In this document: piece by piece, positions 6,897-15,825 of the stretch | Layout: every line of letters begins with the position of its first letter | How positions within the stretch are numbered: the stretch's first letter is position 1 | Origin: CAYUHZ01 sp964444625 | Lineage (GTDB): Bacteria; Patescibacteriota; Patescibacteriia; Patescibacteriales; GWC2-42-12 | Assembly: GCA_964444625.1 (NCBI GenBank) | Contig: CAYUHZ010000017.1 | Location: 1-16,346, forward strand | DNA: 16,346 nt | Direction: 5' to 3' | Notes under the pieces: model-generated | Told to the model about the DNA's origin: nothing | Databases searched by the model: none | Seen by the model: only the letters and a program-made list of their open reading frames with translations | Program-made: the position numbers and the translations under genes

Positions 6897-6902
6897 CTGA
6901 TT

Positions 6903-7898
6903 TTATTTCCCTGCCAATTGCCCGCAAGCCGCATCAATCTCGTCCCCCAAACGGAACCTGGAGATGGCGGAGATACCGGCTCGGTTTAAAATCTTTTTAA
7001 AGCGCTCAACCCGCTCTGGCTCGGATGGAGAAAAAACTTTAGTCGGATTGTAGGTGACAAGATTGACAAAGCATAGCGATATCTCGGACAATAGTCCTGC
7101 CAATTCTTCTGCTTGGCGGTCAGAATCATTTATCCCGCTAATCATAACATATTCTAACATCACCCGGCGCCTGGTTTGTCCAATATAATCTTCAACCGAG
7201 CTCATAACTTTTGCCAACGGCTCGCGTTTGTTGATCGGCATTAATTTTGACCTCAAAGAATTGCTGGGCGCATTTAGAGAAATTGCCAAATTTATTTCCA
7301 ATGATTCATCGACCAAACGATTGATGCCTGCGGTTATGCCGGAGGTGGAAATTGAAAAACGCCGAGCGCCAAGATTAAATCCATCCGGATCATGCAAAAT
7401 ATTGATTGCTTCCAGCACCCGATCATAATTCAACATCGGCTCGCCCATCCCCATGAAAACCACATTGGTTACCTTCTGCTGTTGTTTTTTGAGTTGGCGC
7501 GCGAAATAAAGAACTTGATCAACAATCTCAGCGCTGGAAAGATTGCGCTGGAAACCCAATTTGCCGGTAGCGCAAAAGCTGCACGCTAACGGGCATCCAA
7601 CCTGCGAAGAGACGCAAACAGTATTTCTGCCGTCTTGATGATGCAATAAAACGGTTTCAATAATCCGCCCGTCAGCTAATTTTATCACCGCTTTTTGCGC
7701 TTCGCTTTTTTTCGCCTGTTTGACTTGGCCATCAATCGCCAACGGCAATTTTTCTCCCAATTCATTTCTCAGGACCAGGGGGAGGGTGGTCGCTTCCGCC
7801 CAATCTCCGATCAACTGGGAAAAAATCAATTGTTTAGCTTGCTTTAAACGGAAACCGGGCTGCCCGGCTAAATATTTTTTTAAATCATTAAAATTCAT
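6903..7898 (-). CDS. rlmN: 23S rRNA (adenine-2503-C2)-methyltransferase RlmN
   Basis: Radical-SAM methyltransferase that methylates C2 of A2503 in 23S rRNA and A37 of some tRNAs. Residue numbers below follow an upstream in-frame TTG at 7913; subtract 5 for the chosen start. The [4Fe-4S] motif CxxxCxxC is C107, C111 and C114. The two cysteines of the covalent-intermediate mechanism are C330 (methyl carrier, in AACGQLAG) and C100 (seven residues before the cluster, as in E. coli). The SAM-binding GMGEP is at 155-159. Length is usual. I chose the ATG at 7898 because it follows the stop of the upstream gene with one base between (TGA-G-ATG), typical of translational coupling; the TTG start would overlap that gene by 14 bp. 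No feature suggests a Cfr-type C8 enzyme specifically, though Cfr shares the fold. Confidence 0.95.
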   Translation of the reverse strand: MNFNDLKKYLAGQPGFRLKQAKQLIFSQLIGDWAEATTLPLVLRNELGEKLPLAIDGQVKQAKKSEAQKAVIKLADGRIIETVLLHHQDGRNTVCVSSQVGCPLACSFCATGKLGFQRNLSSAEIVDQVLYFARQLKKQQQKVTNVVFMGMGEPMLNYDRVLEAINILHDPDGFNLGARRFSISTSGITAGINRLVDESLEINLAISLNAPSNSLRSKLMPINKREPLAKVMSSVEDYIGQTRRRVMLEYVMISGINDSDRQAEELAGLLSEISLCFVNLVTYNPTKVFSPSEPERVERFKKILNRAGISAISRFRLGDEIDAACGQLAGK

Positions 7899-7899
7899 C

Positions 7900-8511
7900 T
7901 CAGTTTTTTGCAATGAAAGAATCGGCCACCTGATAAAAAACCTCCCGGTTTTTCTCCCATTGGCTTTCTATGCTGTTAAAAGACAGCCGCCACATTTCTT
8001 GATCTTTGCCCTTGATGAAAATAATCAACACGCGCAAATCAATGCCCTGCTGTGTAAATTTTGACTCCATGAAATAAGCGTCTTTCCCATTAATCTCTCG
8101 GCTTTTTTCCTCGGAAAAAATCACGCCCGTTATTAAGCCGGAAAAATTTTTTTTAAACTCTTTGGCCTGTTTGGCCACATTTTGCTCCTCAGTTTCACCG
8201 CCGACGATCGAAAAATAACTGCGGAAATTTTTTTGCTTTGCGATCGGATCATTAATAATCTCAGCTTGATTTACCGCGATGGCGGTTGAAGTGCCGGCTG
8301 CTTCCTTCGCTTCTTCCCAGCCAGCGGGCAAATCAATGGAAAAAGTTTCTTTATCAATTTTCATTTCAACTATTTTTTGATTTGCTATCAGAATTGAATC
8401 TGATAAACGTCCGTTCTTATAACTATCCGACTGTTTGAGTTGATAGCCAGCAAAGATCAGTCCGGCAGAAATTACAGACATCGTGGTAATAAATTTAAAA
8501 TTTTTTGGCAT
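7900..8511 (-). CDS. Membrane-anchored PsbP/DUF1795-like protein
   Basis: 203 aa with one N-terminal hydrophobic helix (about residues 7-23), no lipobox cysteine, then an external domain. From about residue 56 the pattern FSIDLPAGWEEA, a mid-domain INGKDAYFMES, and a C-terminal VLIIFIKGKDQEMWRLSFNS followed by EVFYQVADSFI fits the PsbP/Mog1/DUF1795 fold: a strand before PxGW, a hydrophobic central strand, and a terminal helix ending in SF. Such domains are common in anchored proteins of these bacteria and have no fixed activity. It is the first gene of a two-gene unit with rlmN (stop and start one base apart). Upstream is a long leader with nested inverted repeats. Fold assignment is moderate; function is unknown. 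Confidence 0.82.
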   Translation of the reverse strand: MPKNFKFITTMSVISAGLIFAGYQLKQSDSYKNGRLSDSILIANQKIVEMKIDKETFSIDLPAGWEEAKEAAGTSTAIAVNQAEIINDPIAKQKNFRSYFSIVGGETEEQNVAKQAKEFKKNFSGLITGVIFSEEKSREINGKDAYFMESKFTQQGIDLRVLIIFIKGKDQEMWRLSFNSIESQWEKNREVFYQVADSFIAKN

Positions 8512-8521
8512 AATTTTGATA

Positions 8522-8632
8522 ACTACCGAAGTTTATTAAGCTATAAAGGTTATTGCTATATTTGGTAGTGTCGCTAACTTGGAGTAAAGCTTGAAAAATA
8601 CTTGAAGCAAAATTCAAAAAAAATTGGCGACA
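8522..8632. repeat. Nested inverted repeats in the leader of the PsbP-like gene
   Basis: ACTACCGAA (8522-8530) pairs with TTTGGTAGT (8561-8569) at 8 of 9 positions, and TGTCGC (8569-8574) pairs with GCGACA (8627-8632) at the ends of a longer imperfect arm. Both lie between the minus-strand -10 and the ATG at 8511, so the transcript would start with a structured leader of about 120 nt. It could be regulatory or a small palindromic repeat. Confidence 0.4.
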
Positions 8633-8637
8633 GCCCC

Positions 8638-8643
8638 ATTATA
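8638..8643 (-). promoter_or_regulatory. Possible -10 box for the PsbP-like/rlmN unit
   Basis: On the minus strand TATAAT lies 126 nt before the ATG at 8511. No convincing -35 is present at 16-18 bp. A perfect 6-bp hairpin, TGTTGC (8661-8666) / GCAACA (8674-8679), sits where the -35 would be and follows ruvC; it may be an operator or a weak ruvC terminator without a T-run. Confidence 0.4.
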
Positions 8644-8700
8644 CTATTAAACAAGGGTTATGTTGCTATTTGTGCAACAAAGCAGTTTAGAATTAATAGC

Positions 8701-9216
8701 TTATATTTTGTGATTTGAAGCGCAAATAGCAATCGCTAATGCATCAGACGCGTCATTCGGTTTTGGTATTTCTTTTAGGTTAAGCAATAATTTGACCATT
8801 TTTTGCACTTGAATTTTTTCCGCTTTACCATAGGCCGAAACCGCTTGCTTCACTTGGAGAGGGGTGAATTCGCAAATTGGCAATTTGTTTTGTTTAGCCG
8901 TCAAAATAACAACTCCGCGAGCATGCCCGACCACCAAGGCGGTTTTTACATTTTTACAGAAGAATAATTCCTCTACCGAAACCAAGACTGGCTGGTATTT
9001 CTTAATGATATTATTTAATTCGATGCTAAGTATTTCCAGCCGCTCGGGTAATTCTGATTTGACGCTGGTTTTGATAGAGCCACAGGCCAGACAAATTAAT
9101 TTGTTGGCTTCGCATTTAATTACCCCAAATCCTGTATCGGCGATACCAGGATCAATGCCCAATATTATTTTTGAAGATTTTGTTTTTTTTGGCAACATTA
9201 ATTTAGATATTTGCAT
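8701..9216 (-). CDS. ruvC: Holliday junction endodeoxyribonuclease RuvC
   Basis: Dimeric resolvase that cuts four-way DNA junctions in recombination and repair. It has an RNase H-like fold with four catalytic acids: D22 in GIDPG, E82 in VEELFF, and D155 and D158 in NDASDALA. The 171-aa length is typical. The longest ATG (9216) overlaps yebC by 14 bp; an ATG at 9198 starts 4 nt after the yebC stop and gives a protein 6 residues shorter, closer to the family N-terminus. Neither has a Shine-Dalgarno. It follows yebC on the same strand, as in many bacteria, but ruvA and ruvB are not next to it. Confidence 0.95.
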   Translation of the reverse strand: MQISKLMLPKKTKSSKIILGIDPGIADTGFGVIKCEANKLICLACGSIKTSVKSELPERLEILSIELNNIIKKYQPVLVSVEELFFCKNVKTALVVGHARGVVILTAKQNKLPICEFTPLQVKQAVSAYGKAEKIQVQKMVKLLLNLKEIPKPNDASDALAIAICASNHKI

Positions 9217-9919
9217 TCGTATAATATTCCGTCACATCTTCATTGTCATCTAAAGCTTCAATAAATTTTTCCACTTGAGTTTTTTCCTCATCGTTTAAAA
9301 CTAGAGCTTCTTTTGCTAGATATTCGATTTCTGCTGATTTTGTTATGATGTTTTTGCTGTCCAAAAATTGTTTGGTTTTTTGCAAATTACTCGGTTCGGT
9401 GTAGACAATAATACCCTCTTCTTCGGTTGCGACATCTTGAGCGCCGTTATCTACCAACTCTAACTCAAATTCATCTTTATTGATTGTCCTCAGCTTGTCG
9501 TTGGCGATTCTAATGACGCCTTGTTGGTAGAAGTTCCACATAACAGAACATAAGCCGCCGCCGATTTTAGAAAAAAGATGCTTGATTTCAGCGGCGCTTC
9601 TATTTTTGTTATCGGTTAAGGCTTTAATAATAAATTGAGACTTGGTCGGACCAACGCCTTCATATATCAGTTCTTCTATTGCCGCTCCTCCTCCTTCGCC
9701 CGTTCCGCGCTTGATCGCCCGTTCGATATTTTCCTTGGGCATATTTGATTCACGGGCCTTGTCAATCGCCATGCGCAGGCTAAAATTTATCACCGGGTCG
9801 CCGCCTTTTCTGGCGGCAATAGCTATCAGTTTTCCCAACTTGGTGAATATTGCTCCTTTTTTTGCATCTGCTACGGCTTTTTGCCTCTTGGTAGTTGCCC
9901 ACTTTGAATGACCTGACAT
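9203..9919 (-). CDS. yebC: YebC/PmpR family protein (TACO1-like)
   Basis: 238 aa beginning with the family signature MSGHSKWATTKRQKA, followed by KLGKLIAIAARKGGDP, the domain core NMPKENIERAIKRGTGEGG (59-77), YEGVGP (86-91), and the acidic C-terminal region ending before FIEALDDNEDV. Members were first described as DNA-binding regulators; the mitochondrial homologue TACO1 and bacterial relatives act in translation, helping ribosomes through difficult (such as polyproline) sequences. It heads a two-gene unit with ruvC and shares an upstream region with divergent rmuC. It has a good promoter about 67 bp upstream. No Shine-Dalgarno is visible. Confidence 0.95.
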   Translation of the reverse strand: MSGHSKWATTKRQKAVADAKKGAIFTKLGKLIAIAARKGGDPVINFSLRMAIDKARESNMPKENIERAIKRGTGEGGGAAIEELIYEGVGPTKSQFIIKALTDNKNRSAAEIKHLFSKIGGGLCSVMWNFYQQGVIRIANDKLRTINKDEFELELVDNGAQDVATEEEGIIVYTEPSNLQKTKQFLDSKNIITKSAEIEYLAKEALVLNDEEKTQVEKFIEALDDNEDVTEYYTNANI

Positions 9920-9985
9920 AGATGTATTAATTTCAAATTTCTAATTTTGGAATATTATTAAAATCAAACGTTGCCTGATGGGCTT

Positions 9986-10014
9986 AGAATAACACGAAAA
10001 ACAGATAAAATCAA
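9986..10014 (-). promoter_or_regulatory. Promoter of yebC-ruvC
   Basis: On the minus strand TTGATT (10014-10009), a 17-bp spacer and TATTCT (9991-9986) have an extended -10 TGT just upstream. The expected start is about 60 nt before the yebC ATG. Confidence 0.66.
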
Positions 10015-10095
10015 GGGTTTGTGGCTGGTTTCGACGTTTTTTATTTTTTGGGTGAATAAAATAAGAAAATGTTGATTTTTTATAATTATTTTGCA

Positions 10096-10124
10096 TTGAA
10101 AAATAGAAAAAAAAATGGTAAAGT
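10096..10124 (+). promoter_or_regulatory. Promoter of the rmuC operon
   Basis: TTGAAA (10096-10101), a 17-bp spacer and TAAAGT (10119-10124) are preceded by TGG as an extended -10. The -10 lies 30 nt before the ATG at 10155. Divergent to the yebC promoter, with about 80 bp between the two -35 boxes. Confidence 0.62.
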
Positions 10125-10154
10125 AAAGACATTAGTACAAAAATTATTTATTTT

Positions 10155-11243
10155 ATGCAAAACCAATATATTTTTTATTTATTGATTTTATTAATTATCG
10201 GCGTTGTGTCAGTGATTATTATTTTATTGCGAAAAAAAGAAGCTGGCGACGGGGAAAAAATCGCTACCTTGATGGAACGTTTATCTCAATTGGCTGATCA
10301 AAACAAAGATTTGCGCCAAGTGTTGGACGCTAAGTTGACGGAAACTCATCGCGCCAACCAAGAACAGTTCGGCCAGACGACTAAAATTATTCAAGGTATT
10401 ACCGGGCAGTCGGCAAAATTGATCTCTGAAGTGACTGAAAAATTAACCAAGTTGGACGAAACCAACAAGCAAGTGGTGAATTTTTCTTCACAATTGCAAA
10501 ACCTGCAGGATATATTAAAAAATCCCAAGCAACGTGGCGTTTTGGGGGAGTATTTTCTTGAAGAAACCTTGAAAAATGTGTTGCCTCCAAATTCTTATCA
10601 AATGCAATATCTTTTTAAGGACGGTTCGATTGTTGACGCGGTAGTATTCGTTAAAGATAAAATTATACCAGTTGACTCCAAATTTTCTTTGGAAAATTAT
10701 GAAAGGATTCTAAATGCTACTAATAGCGGATTGCGGGAAAAACTTGAGAAACAATTTAAATTGGATTTGAAATTTCGCATTGATGAAACATCTAAATACG
10801 TTAAGCCGTCAGAAAAAACTATGGATTTCGCGTTTATGTTCATACCCAGCGAGGCAATTTATTACGACTTGCTAGTTAATAAAGTCGGCGCTGTTCAGGT
10901 AAACACCAGGGATTTGATTGAATACGCTTTCAAGGACAGGCATGTGATTATTGTTTCTCCCACCTCATTCTTGGCTTATCTCCAAACCGTCCTTCAGGGT
11001 TTGCGCGCCATGCAGATCGAGGAAAGTGCCCAAGAGATAAGAGCAAACGTGGAGAAACTAGCAAAGCATATTTTGTCTTATGATGATTTCATGAAAAAAC
11101 TCGGCTCTAGCATGAGTACCACGGTTAATCATTTTAATAACGCCTATCGGGAATTTAAAAAAATAGACAAAGACGTGATGAGAATCACCGAAAGCGAATC
11201 AAAGGTAGAGGCGATGTTAATAGACAAGCCAAAGTCAGAATAA
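10155..11243 (+). CDS. rmuC: DNA recombination protein RmuC homologue
   Basis: 362 aa. An N-terminal membrane helix (about 7-25) is followed by a coiled coil (about 33-120), then the RmuC domain. Conserved segments are RGVLGEYFLEETLKNVLP (127-144), the PD-(D/E)xK-like core D161 ... VDSK (173-176), and KDRHVIIVSPTSFLAYL (260-276), followed by a C-terminal helical region. RmuC limits inversions between short inverted repeats and is predicted to be a nuclease, which is notable in a window rich in inverted repeats. First gene of an operon; the next gene starts 23 bp later. No Shine-Dalgarno is visible. Confidence 0.93.
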   Translation: MQNQYIFYLLILLIIGVVSVIIILLRKKEAGDGEKIATLMERLSQLADQNKDLRQVLDAKLTETHRANQEQFGQTTKIIQGITGQSAKLISEVTEKLTKLDETNKQVVNFSSQLQNLQDILKNPKQRGVLGEYFLEETLKNVLPPNSYQMQYLFKDGSIVDAVVFVKDKIIPVDSKFSLENYERILNATNSGLREKLEKQFKLDLKFRIDETSKYVKPSEKTMDFAFMFIPSEAIYYDLLVNKVGAVQVNTRDLIEYAFKDRHVIIVSPTSFLAYLQTVLQGLRAMQIEESAQEIRANVEKLAKHILSYDDFMKKLGSSMSTTVNHFNNAYREFKKIDKDVMRITESESKVEAMLIDKPKSE

Positions 11244-11266
11244 GATTTAATCTCGGCATAATTGCT

Positions 11267-12185
11267 ATGAGCCAGCAAACTACAAACAAGACTCAAGAAA
11301 TCAAGGAGGCAATCATTAAGACGGTTGCTTTTTTTGATTTGTTCGATTTTCCATTGACAGTGATGGAGATATGGAAATTTTTGGAAGTAAAATGCGATTT
11401 GGAGGAAGTTATAAAAATATTAGACCAGTTGTTGATTACTGACCTAGAGAATCGGAACGGTTATTATTTTTTGCCAGGCAGATCGAGTATTTTAATTATC
11501 AGGCAAGAGCGCTATCGCTCCAGTGATCGTAAATTTAAGAAGGCTTTAAAAATCGCAAAAATTTTTCGGCTTTTCCCTTGGGTAAAAATGATTGCCGTCG
11601 GTAATATAATCGGCGCCCATAATATGAAAGATGGCAGCGATATTGATTTTTTTATCATTACTCAACCGGAAAGAGTGTGGCTGGTTAGATTTTTTTGCGC
11701 GTCAATCGCCAAGGCTTTAGACGTTCGTCCGGCTATCGGCAGAATGCGAGACAATATTTGTTTGAGTTTTTATATTAGTGAAAAAAATTTGGATTTGCAT
11801 AGATTTTTATTGCCCGAGATTAAGGATCTGTATTTTACATATTGGCTGGCAGGTCTGACTCCTATTTATAACAGAGAAGATGTTTATAATCAATTAATTT
11901 CCGCTAATAGTTGGTTGAATAAAGCGTTGCCTAATTGGGAACCATCGGCCGGCAATTATCAGCGCATGATAGACAATAATTTTTGGAGTTTTATCTTTCT
12001 GCCAATTGATTGGTTTTTTGCTATTTTTGAGCCACTGGCTAAAAAATATCAGTTGTCGATTTTGCCGGAGCAAATAAGATCTGTCATGAACCAAGATAAC
12101 AAAGTGGTTGTTAATGATAGAGTTCTAAAACTGCATGTCAATGATAGACGAGAAATGTTTAGCCAAAATTATCAAAAAAAGATAA

Positions 12186-12211
<26 letters not shown>
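11267..12211 (+). CDS. Nucleotidyltransferase-domain protein with N-terminal winged helix
   Basis: 314 aa. Residues about 15-77 (FFDLFDFPLTVMEIWKFL ... GYYFLPGR) look like a small winged-helix domain. The nucleotidyltransferase fold follows, with AVGNIIGAHN (110-119) in place of the usual GS motif and SDIDFFII (124-131), whose D125 and D127 would bind metal. The third carboxylate is not obvious; the later strand reads NICLSFYIS (163-171). The C-terminal 120 residues are helical and partly hydrophobic (FWSFIFLPIDWFFAIF). The altered GS motif leaves activity uncertain. It overlaps the next gene, an O-antigen ligase homologue, by 26 bp, so a joint role in surface glycan synthesis is a reasonable inference. 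The substrate is unknown. Confidence 0.82.
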
Positions 12212-13669
<1,458 letters not shown>

Positions 13670-13673
<4 letters not shown>

Positions 13674-13698
13674 AAAATTTATCAATCTATGGTATTTT
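13670..13698 (+). promoter_or_regulatory. Possible promoter of the gene at 13756
   Basis: TTGAAA (13670-13675), a 17-bp spacer and TATTTT (13693-13698) have an extended -10 TGG. Predicted transcription would begin at the first base of the following hairpin. Confidence 0.45.
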
Positions 13699-13704
13699 TT
13701 AAGG

Positions 13705-13731
13705 AGAATAATCAGTTAGATTATTCTTTTT
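13705..13731 (+). terminator. Hairpin with T-run after the O-antigen-ligase-like gene
   Basis: A perfect 9-bp stem AGAATAATC (13705-13713) / GATTATTCT (13719-13727) with a 5-nt loop is followed by TTTT. It is likely the operon terminator. If the promoter just upstream is real, the same hairpin forms the 5' end of the next transcript. Confidence 0.62.
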
Positions 13732-13755
13732 ATTAAAAATTTTTCAGGACAAAAT

Positions 13756-14403
13756 ATGGCGAGTGACATCAGAGAGCCGCTTAATTTAAAAGGTAAAAAC
13801 AGTCAGCTAACCGGTCAGGGTTTTGGCGCGTTAAAACCGTCTCCTTCGAGTTCCCAAAATAAAAAAGATTTGCCAAAACCATCAGCCAAAAATGATTTGA
13901 CCCTGGAAAAGATTTATCAGGAACATGGCGGCAGCGCGCAAGAAATGCGTAAACTGGCAAAACCCCAGCCTGGCAGCCGTTTTAGTTTTAATTTCAAGCT
14001 AGACGGAAAAAAGAAAAAGATTTTAATTATAGCGGCGATTACTGTTATCGTTTTATTGGGGTTAATCTGGCTGGTTGACAACTATCAATCGAATAAGAGC
14101 AAAGATGTCAAAGAAGTTGGTTGGTACGCAGTTAAATTGATTAACGGTGAAATATTTTACGGCCAAATTGGCAACACCGCCTCTGATCCGATTGTAATGG
14201 AAAAAGTATATTATAACTATGACCAACTGAAAGATAAGGCCAAGGAAGCCAACACCAGCGGCAACCTGCGCTTGGTAAAACGAGGCAAAGAAGCCTTTGG
14301 CCCATCCGGCACCATGAATATCGTGCGTTCGCAAATTGTTTATATGGAACCAATGAAAGAAACTTCCAAGGTTTTGCAGGCGATACTTGAATATGAAAAA
14401 TAA
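13756..14403 (+). CDS. Single-pass membrane protein of unknown function
   Basis: 215 aa, no recognised family. The N-terminal 84 residues are polar, Ser/Lys/Pro-rich and probably disordered and cytoplasmic. A KKKK cluster (85-88) precedes one membrane helix (about 89-107). The external part starts with WYAVKLINGEIFYGQIGN (123-140), contains paired Tyr (VYYNYDQL), and ends with NIVRSQIVYMEP (188-199) and a short helix; it looks like a small beta-rich domain. By the positive-inside pattern the C-terminal domain is outside. The start is supported by AGGA (13746-13749) six bases before the ATG. It is probably co-transcribed with glycyl-tRNA synthetase, 19 bp downstream. Confidence 0.83.
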   Translation: MASDIREPLNLKGKNSQLTGQGFGALKPSPSSSQNKKDLPKPSAKNDLTLEKIYQEHGGSAQEMRKLAKPQPGSRFSFNFKLDGKKKKILIIAAITVIVLLGLIWLVDNYQSNKSKDVKEVGWYAVKLINGEIFYGQIGNTASDPIVMEKVYYNYDQLKDKAKEANTSGNLRLVKRGKEAFGPSGTMNIVRSQIVYMEPMKETSKVLQAILEYEK

Positions 14404-14422
14404 TAAATAATATTAAAATAAT

Positions 14423-15820
14423 ATGAGCGATCTAACAGCCATGGAAAAAATAGTTTCACTTTGTAAGCGCCGCGGCTTCGTTTTTCCGTCCTCGGAAATT
14501 TACGGCGGTTTTGCCGCGATTTATGACTATGGCCATTATGGCACACTGCTCAAAAACAATATTCGCGATTCATGGTGGCGGGCCATGGTGCAGATGAGGG
14601 ATGATGTGGTGGGCTTGGATAGCGCCATCTTTATGCATCCGAAGACTTGGGTGGCGTCCGGGCATTTGGAGAGCTTTGACGATCCTCAGATTGATTGCCG
14701 TAAATGCAAATCCAGATTTAGAGCCGACCATGCCTTGGAAGAGCTTGGCGTTAACACGGACAAACAAACCATGGAAATTATTAATCAAGAGCTTGAAAAA
14801 TTAAAACAGGATAAAAAATTAAAATGCGCTAATTGCGGTTCGGCGGACTTGACTCCAGCCAAGAGGTTTTCCTTGATGGTCAAATCAAATCTCGGCTCTC
14901 CTACCGACGAATTAACCGAAGAAAATGTGGTTTATCTTCGGCCAGAGACTTGTGGCGGTATTTATTTGGAGTACAAAAATACTTTAGACGCCACTCGTGT
15001 TAAGTTGCCTTTTGGCATTGCTCAAGTAGGCAAGGCTTTCCGCAACGAGATAGTGGCGCGCCAATTTATCTTCCGAACCAGAGAATTTGAGCAGATGGAA
15101 ATGCAGTATTTTCTTAAGATGGAAGAAATAAAGGAAAAATATCAGATGTGGCGTGATGTTCGCTGGCAGTGGTATCTGGATAATGGCGTAAGCCCGGAAA
15201 AAATCAGATGGCACAAACATGAGAAACTGGCGCATTATGCTATTGATGCCTATGACATAGAATTTGATTTTCAATCTCTTGGTGGATTCAAGGAAGTGGA
15301 AGGTATTCATGCGCGCGGTGATTGGGATTTATCACAGCATGCTAAATTTTCCGGTGAGGATTTGTCGTATTTTGACGAGGTAACCAAGGAACGTTTTATT
15401 CCCCATATTGTCGAAACATCAGTCGGTTTAACTCGTTTGTTTCTATTATTCATTGATAATGCTTATACCGAAGAAGAGGTCAACGGAGAAACTAGAATGG
15501 TTTTGAAATTCGCCAAGCACCTAGCGCCAATCAAGATTGCTGTTTTCCCGTTACTCAAAAATAAACCGGACTTGGTGGCAAAAGCACGCGAAATTTTTAA
15601 TTCTTTGCGAGGTGAATACATGTGCGAATTTGATGATAATGGCAATATCGGCAAGCGTTATCGTCGACAAGATGAGATTGGCACGCCCTATTGCCTGACG
15701 GTTGATTTCGACAGCTTGGAGAAAGGCGATGTGACAGTGCGCGACCGTGATACGATGGAACAGGAAAGGGTGAAGATTGACCAATTGCATGGATTTTTTA
15801 AAGAAAAGTTTAATAAATAA
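14423..15820 (+). CDS. glyQS: Glycyl-tRNA synthetase, single-chain (alpha2) type
   Basis: Class II synthetase charging tRNA-Gly. The N-terminal motif GFVFPSSEIYGGFAAIYDYG (18-37), the motif-2 region FGIAQVGKAFRNEI (197-210) with RTREFEQMEMQYF (218-230), and motif 3 VGLTRLFLLFI (334-344) are all present. Two CxxC pairs (C92/C95 and C135/C138) form the zinc ribbon known in bacterial dimeric GlyRS. The C-terminal anticodon-binding domain begins near LAPIKIAVFPL (367-377) and includes DEIGTPYC (417-424). The 465-aa length is usual. The conserved RPETA reads RPETC (C177). This form differs from the two-subunit GlyQ+GlyS enzyme. No Shine-Dalgarno is visible. Confidence 0.96.
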   Translation: MSDLTAMEKIVSLCKRRGFVFPSSEIYGGFAAIYDYGHYGTLLKNNIRDSWWRAMVQMRDDVVGLDSAIFMHPKTWVASGHLESFDDPQIDCRKCKSRFRADHALEELGVNTDKQTMEIINQELEKLKQDKKLKCANCGSADLTPAKRFSLMVKSNLGSPTDELTEENVVYLRPETCGGIYLEYKNTLDATRVKLPFGIAQVGKAFRNEIVARQFIFRTREFEQMEMQYFLKMEEIKEKYQMWRDVRWQWYLDNGVSPEKIRWHKHEKLAHYAIDAYDIEFDFQSLGGFKEVEGIHARGDWDLSQHAKFSGEDLSYFDEVTKERFIPHIVETSVGLTRLFLLFIDNAYTEEEVNGETRMVLKFAKHLAPIKIAVFPLLKNKPDLVAKAREIFNSLRGEYMCEFDDNGNIGKRYRRQDEIGTPYCLTVDFDSLEKGDVTVRDRDTMEQERVKIDQLHGFFKEKFNK

Positions 15821-15825
15821 ACACG

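Noticed and set aside
7899..7913. TTG start for rlmN at 7913
   Set aside because: It would overlap the previous gene by 14 bp, whereas the ATG at 7898 follows that gene's stop by one base.
7720..8064. Plus-strand 114-codon ORF
   Set aside because: Antisense to rlmN and the PsbP-like gene, both well supported.
9941..10132. Minus-strand 63-codon ORF between yebC and rmuC
   Set aside because: It covers both divergent promoters and has no ribosome site or recognisable motif.
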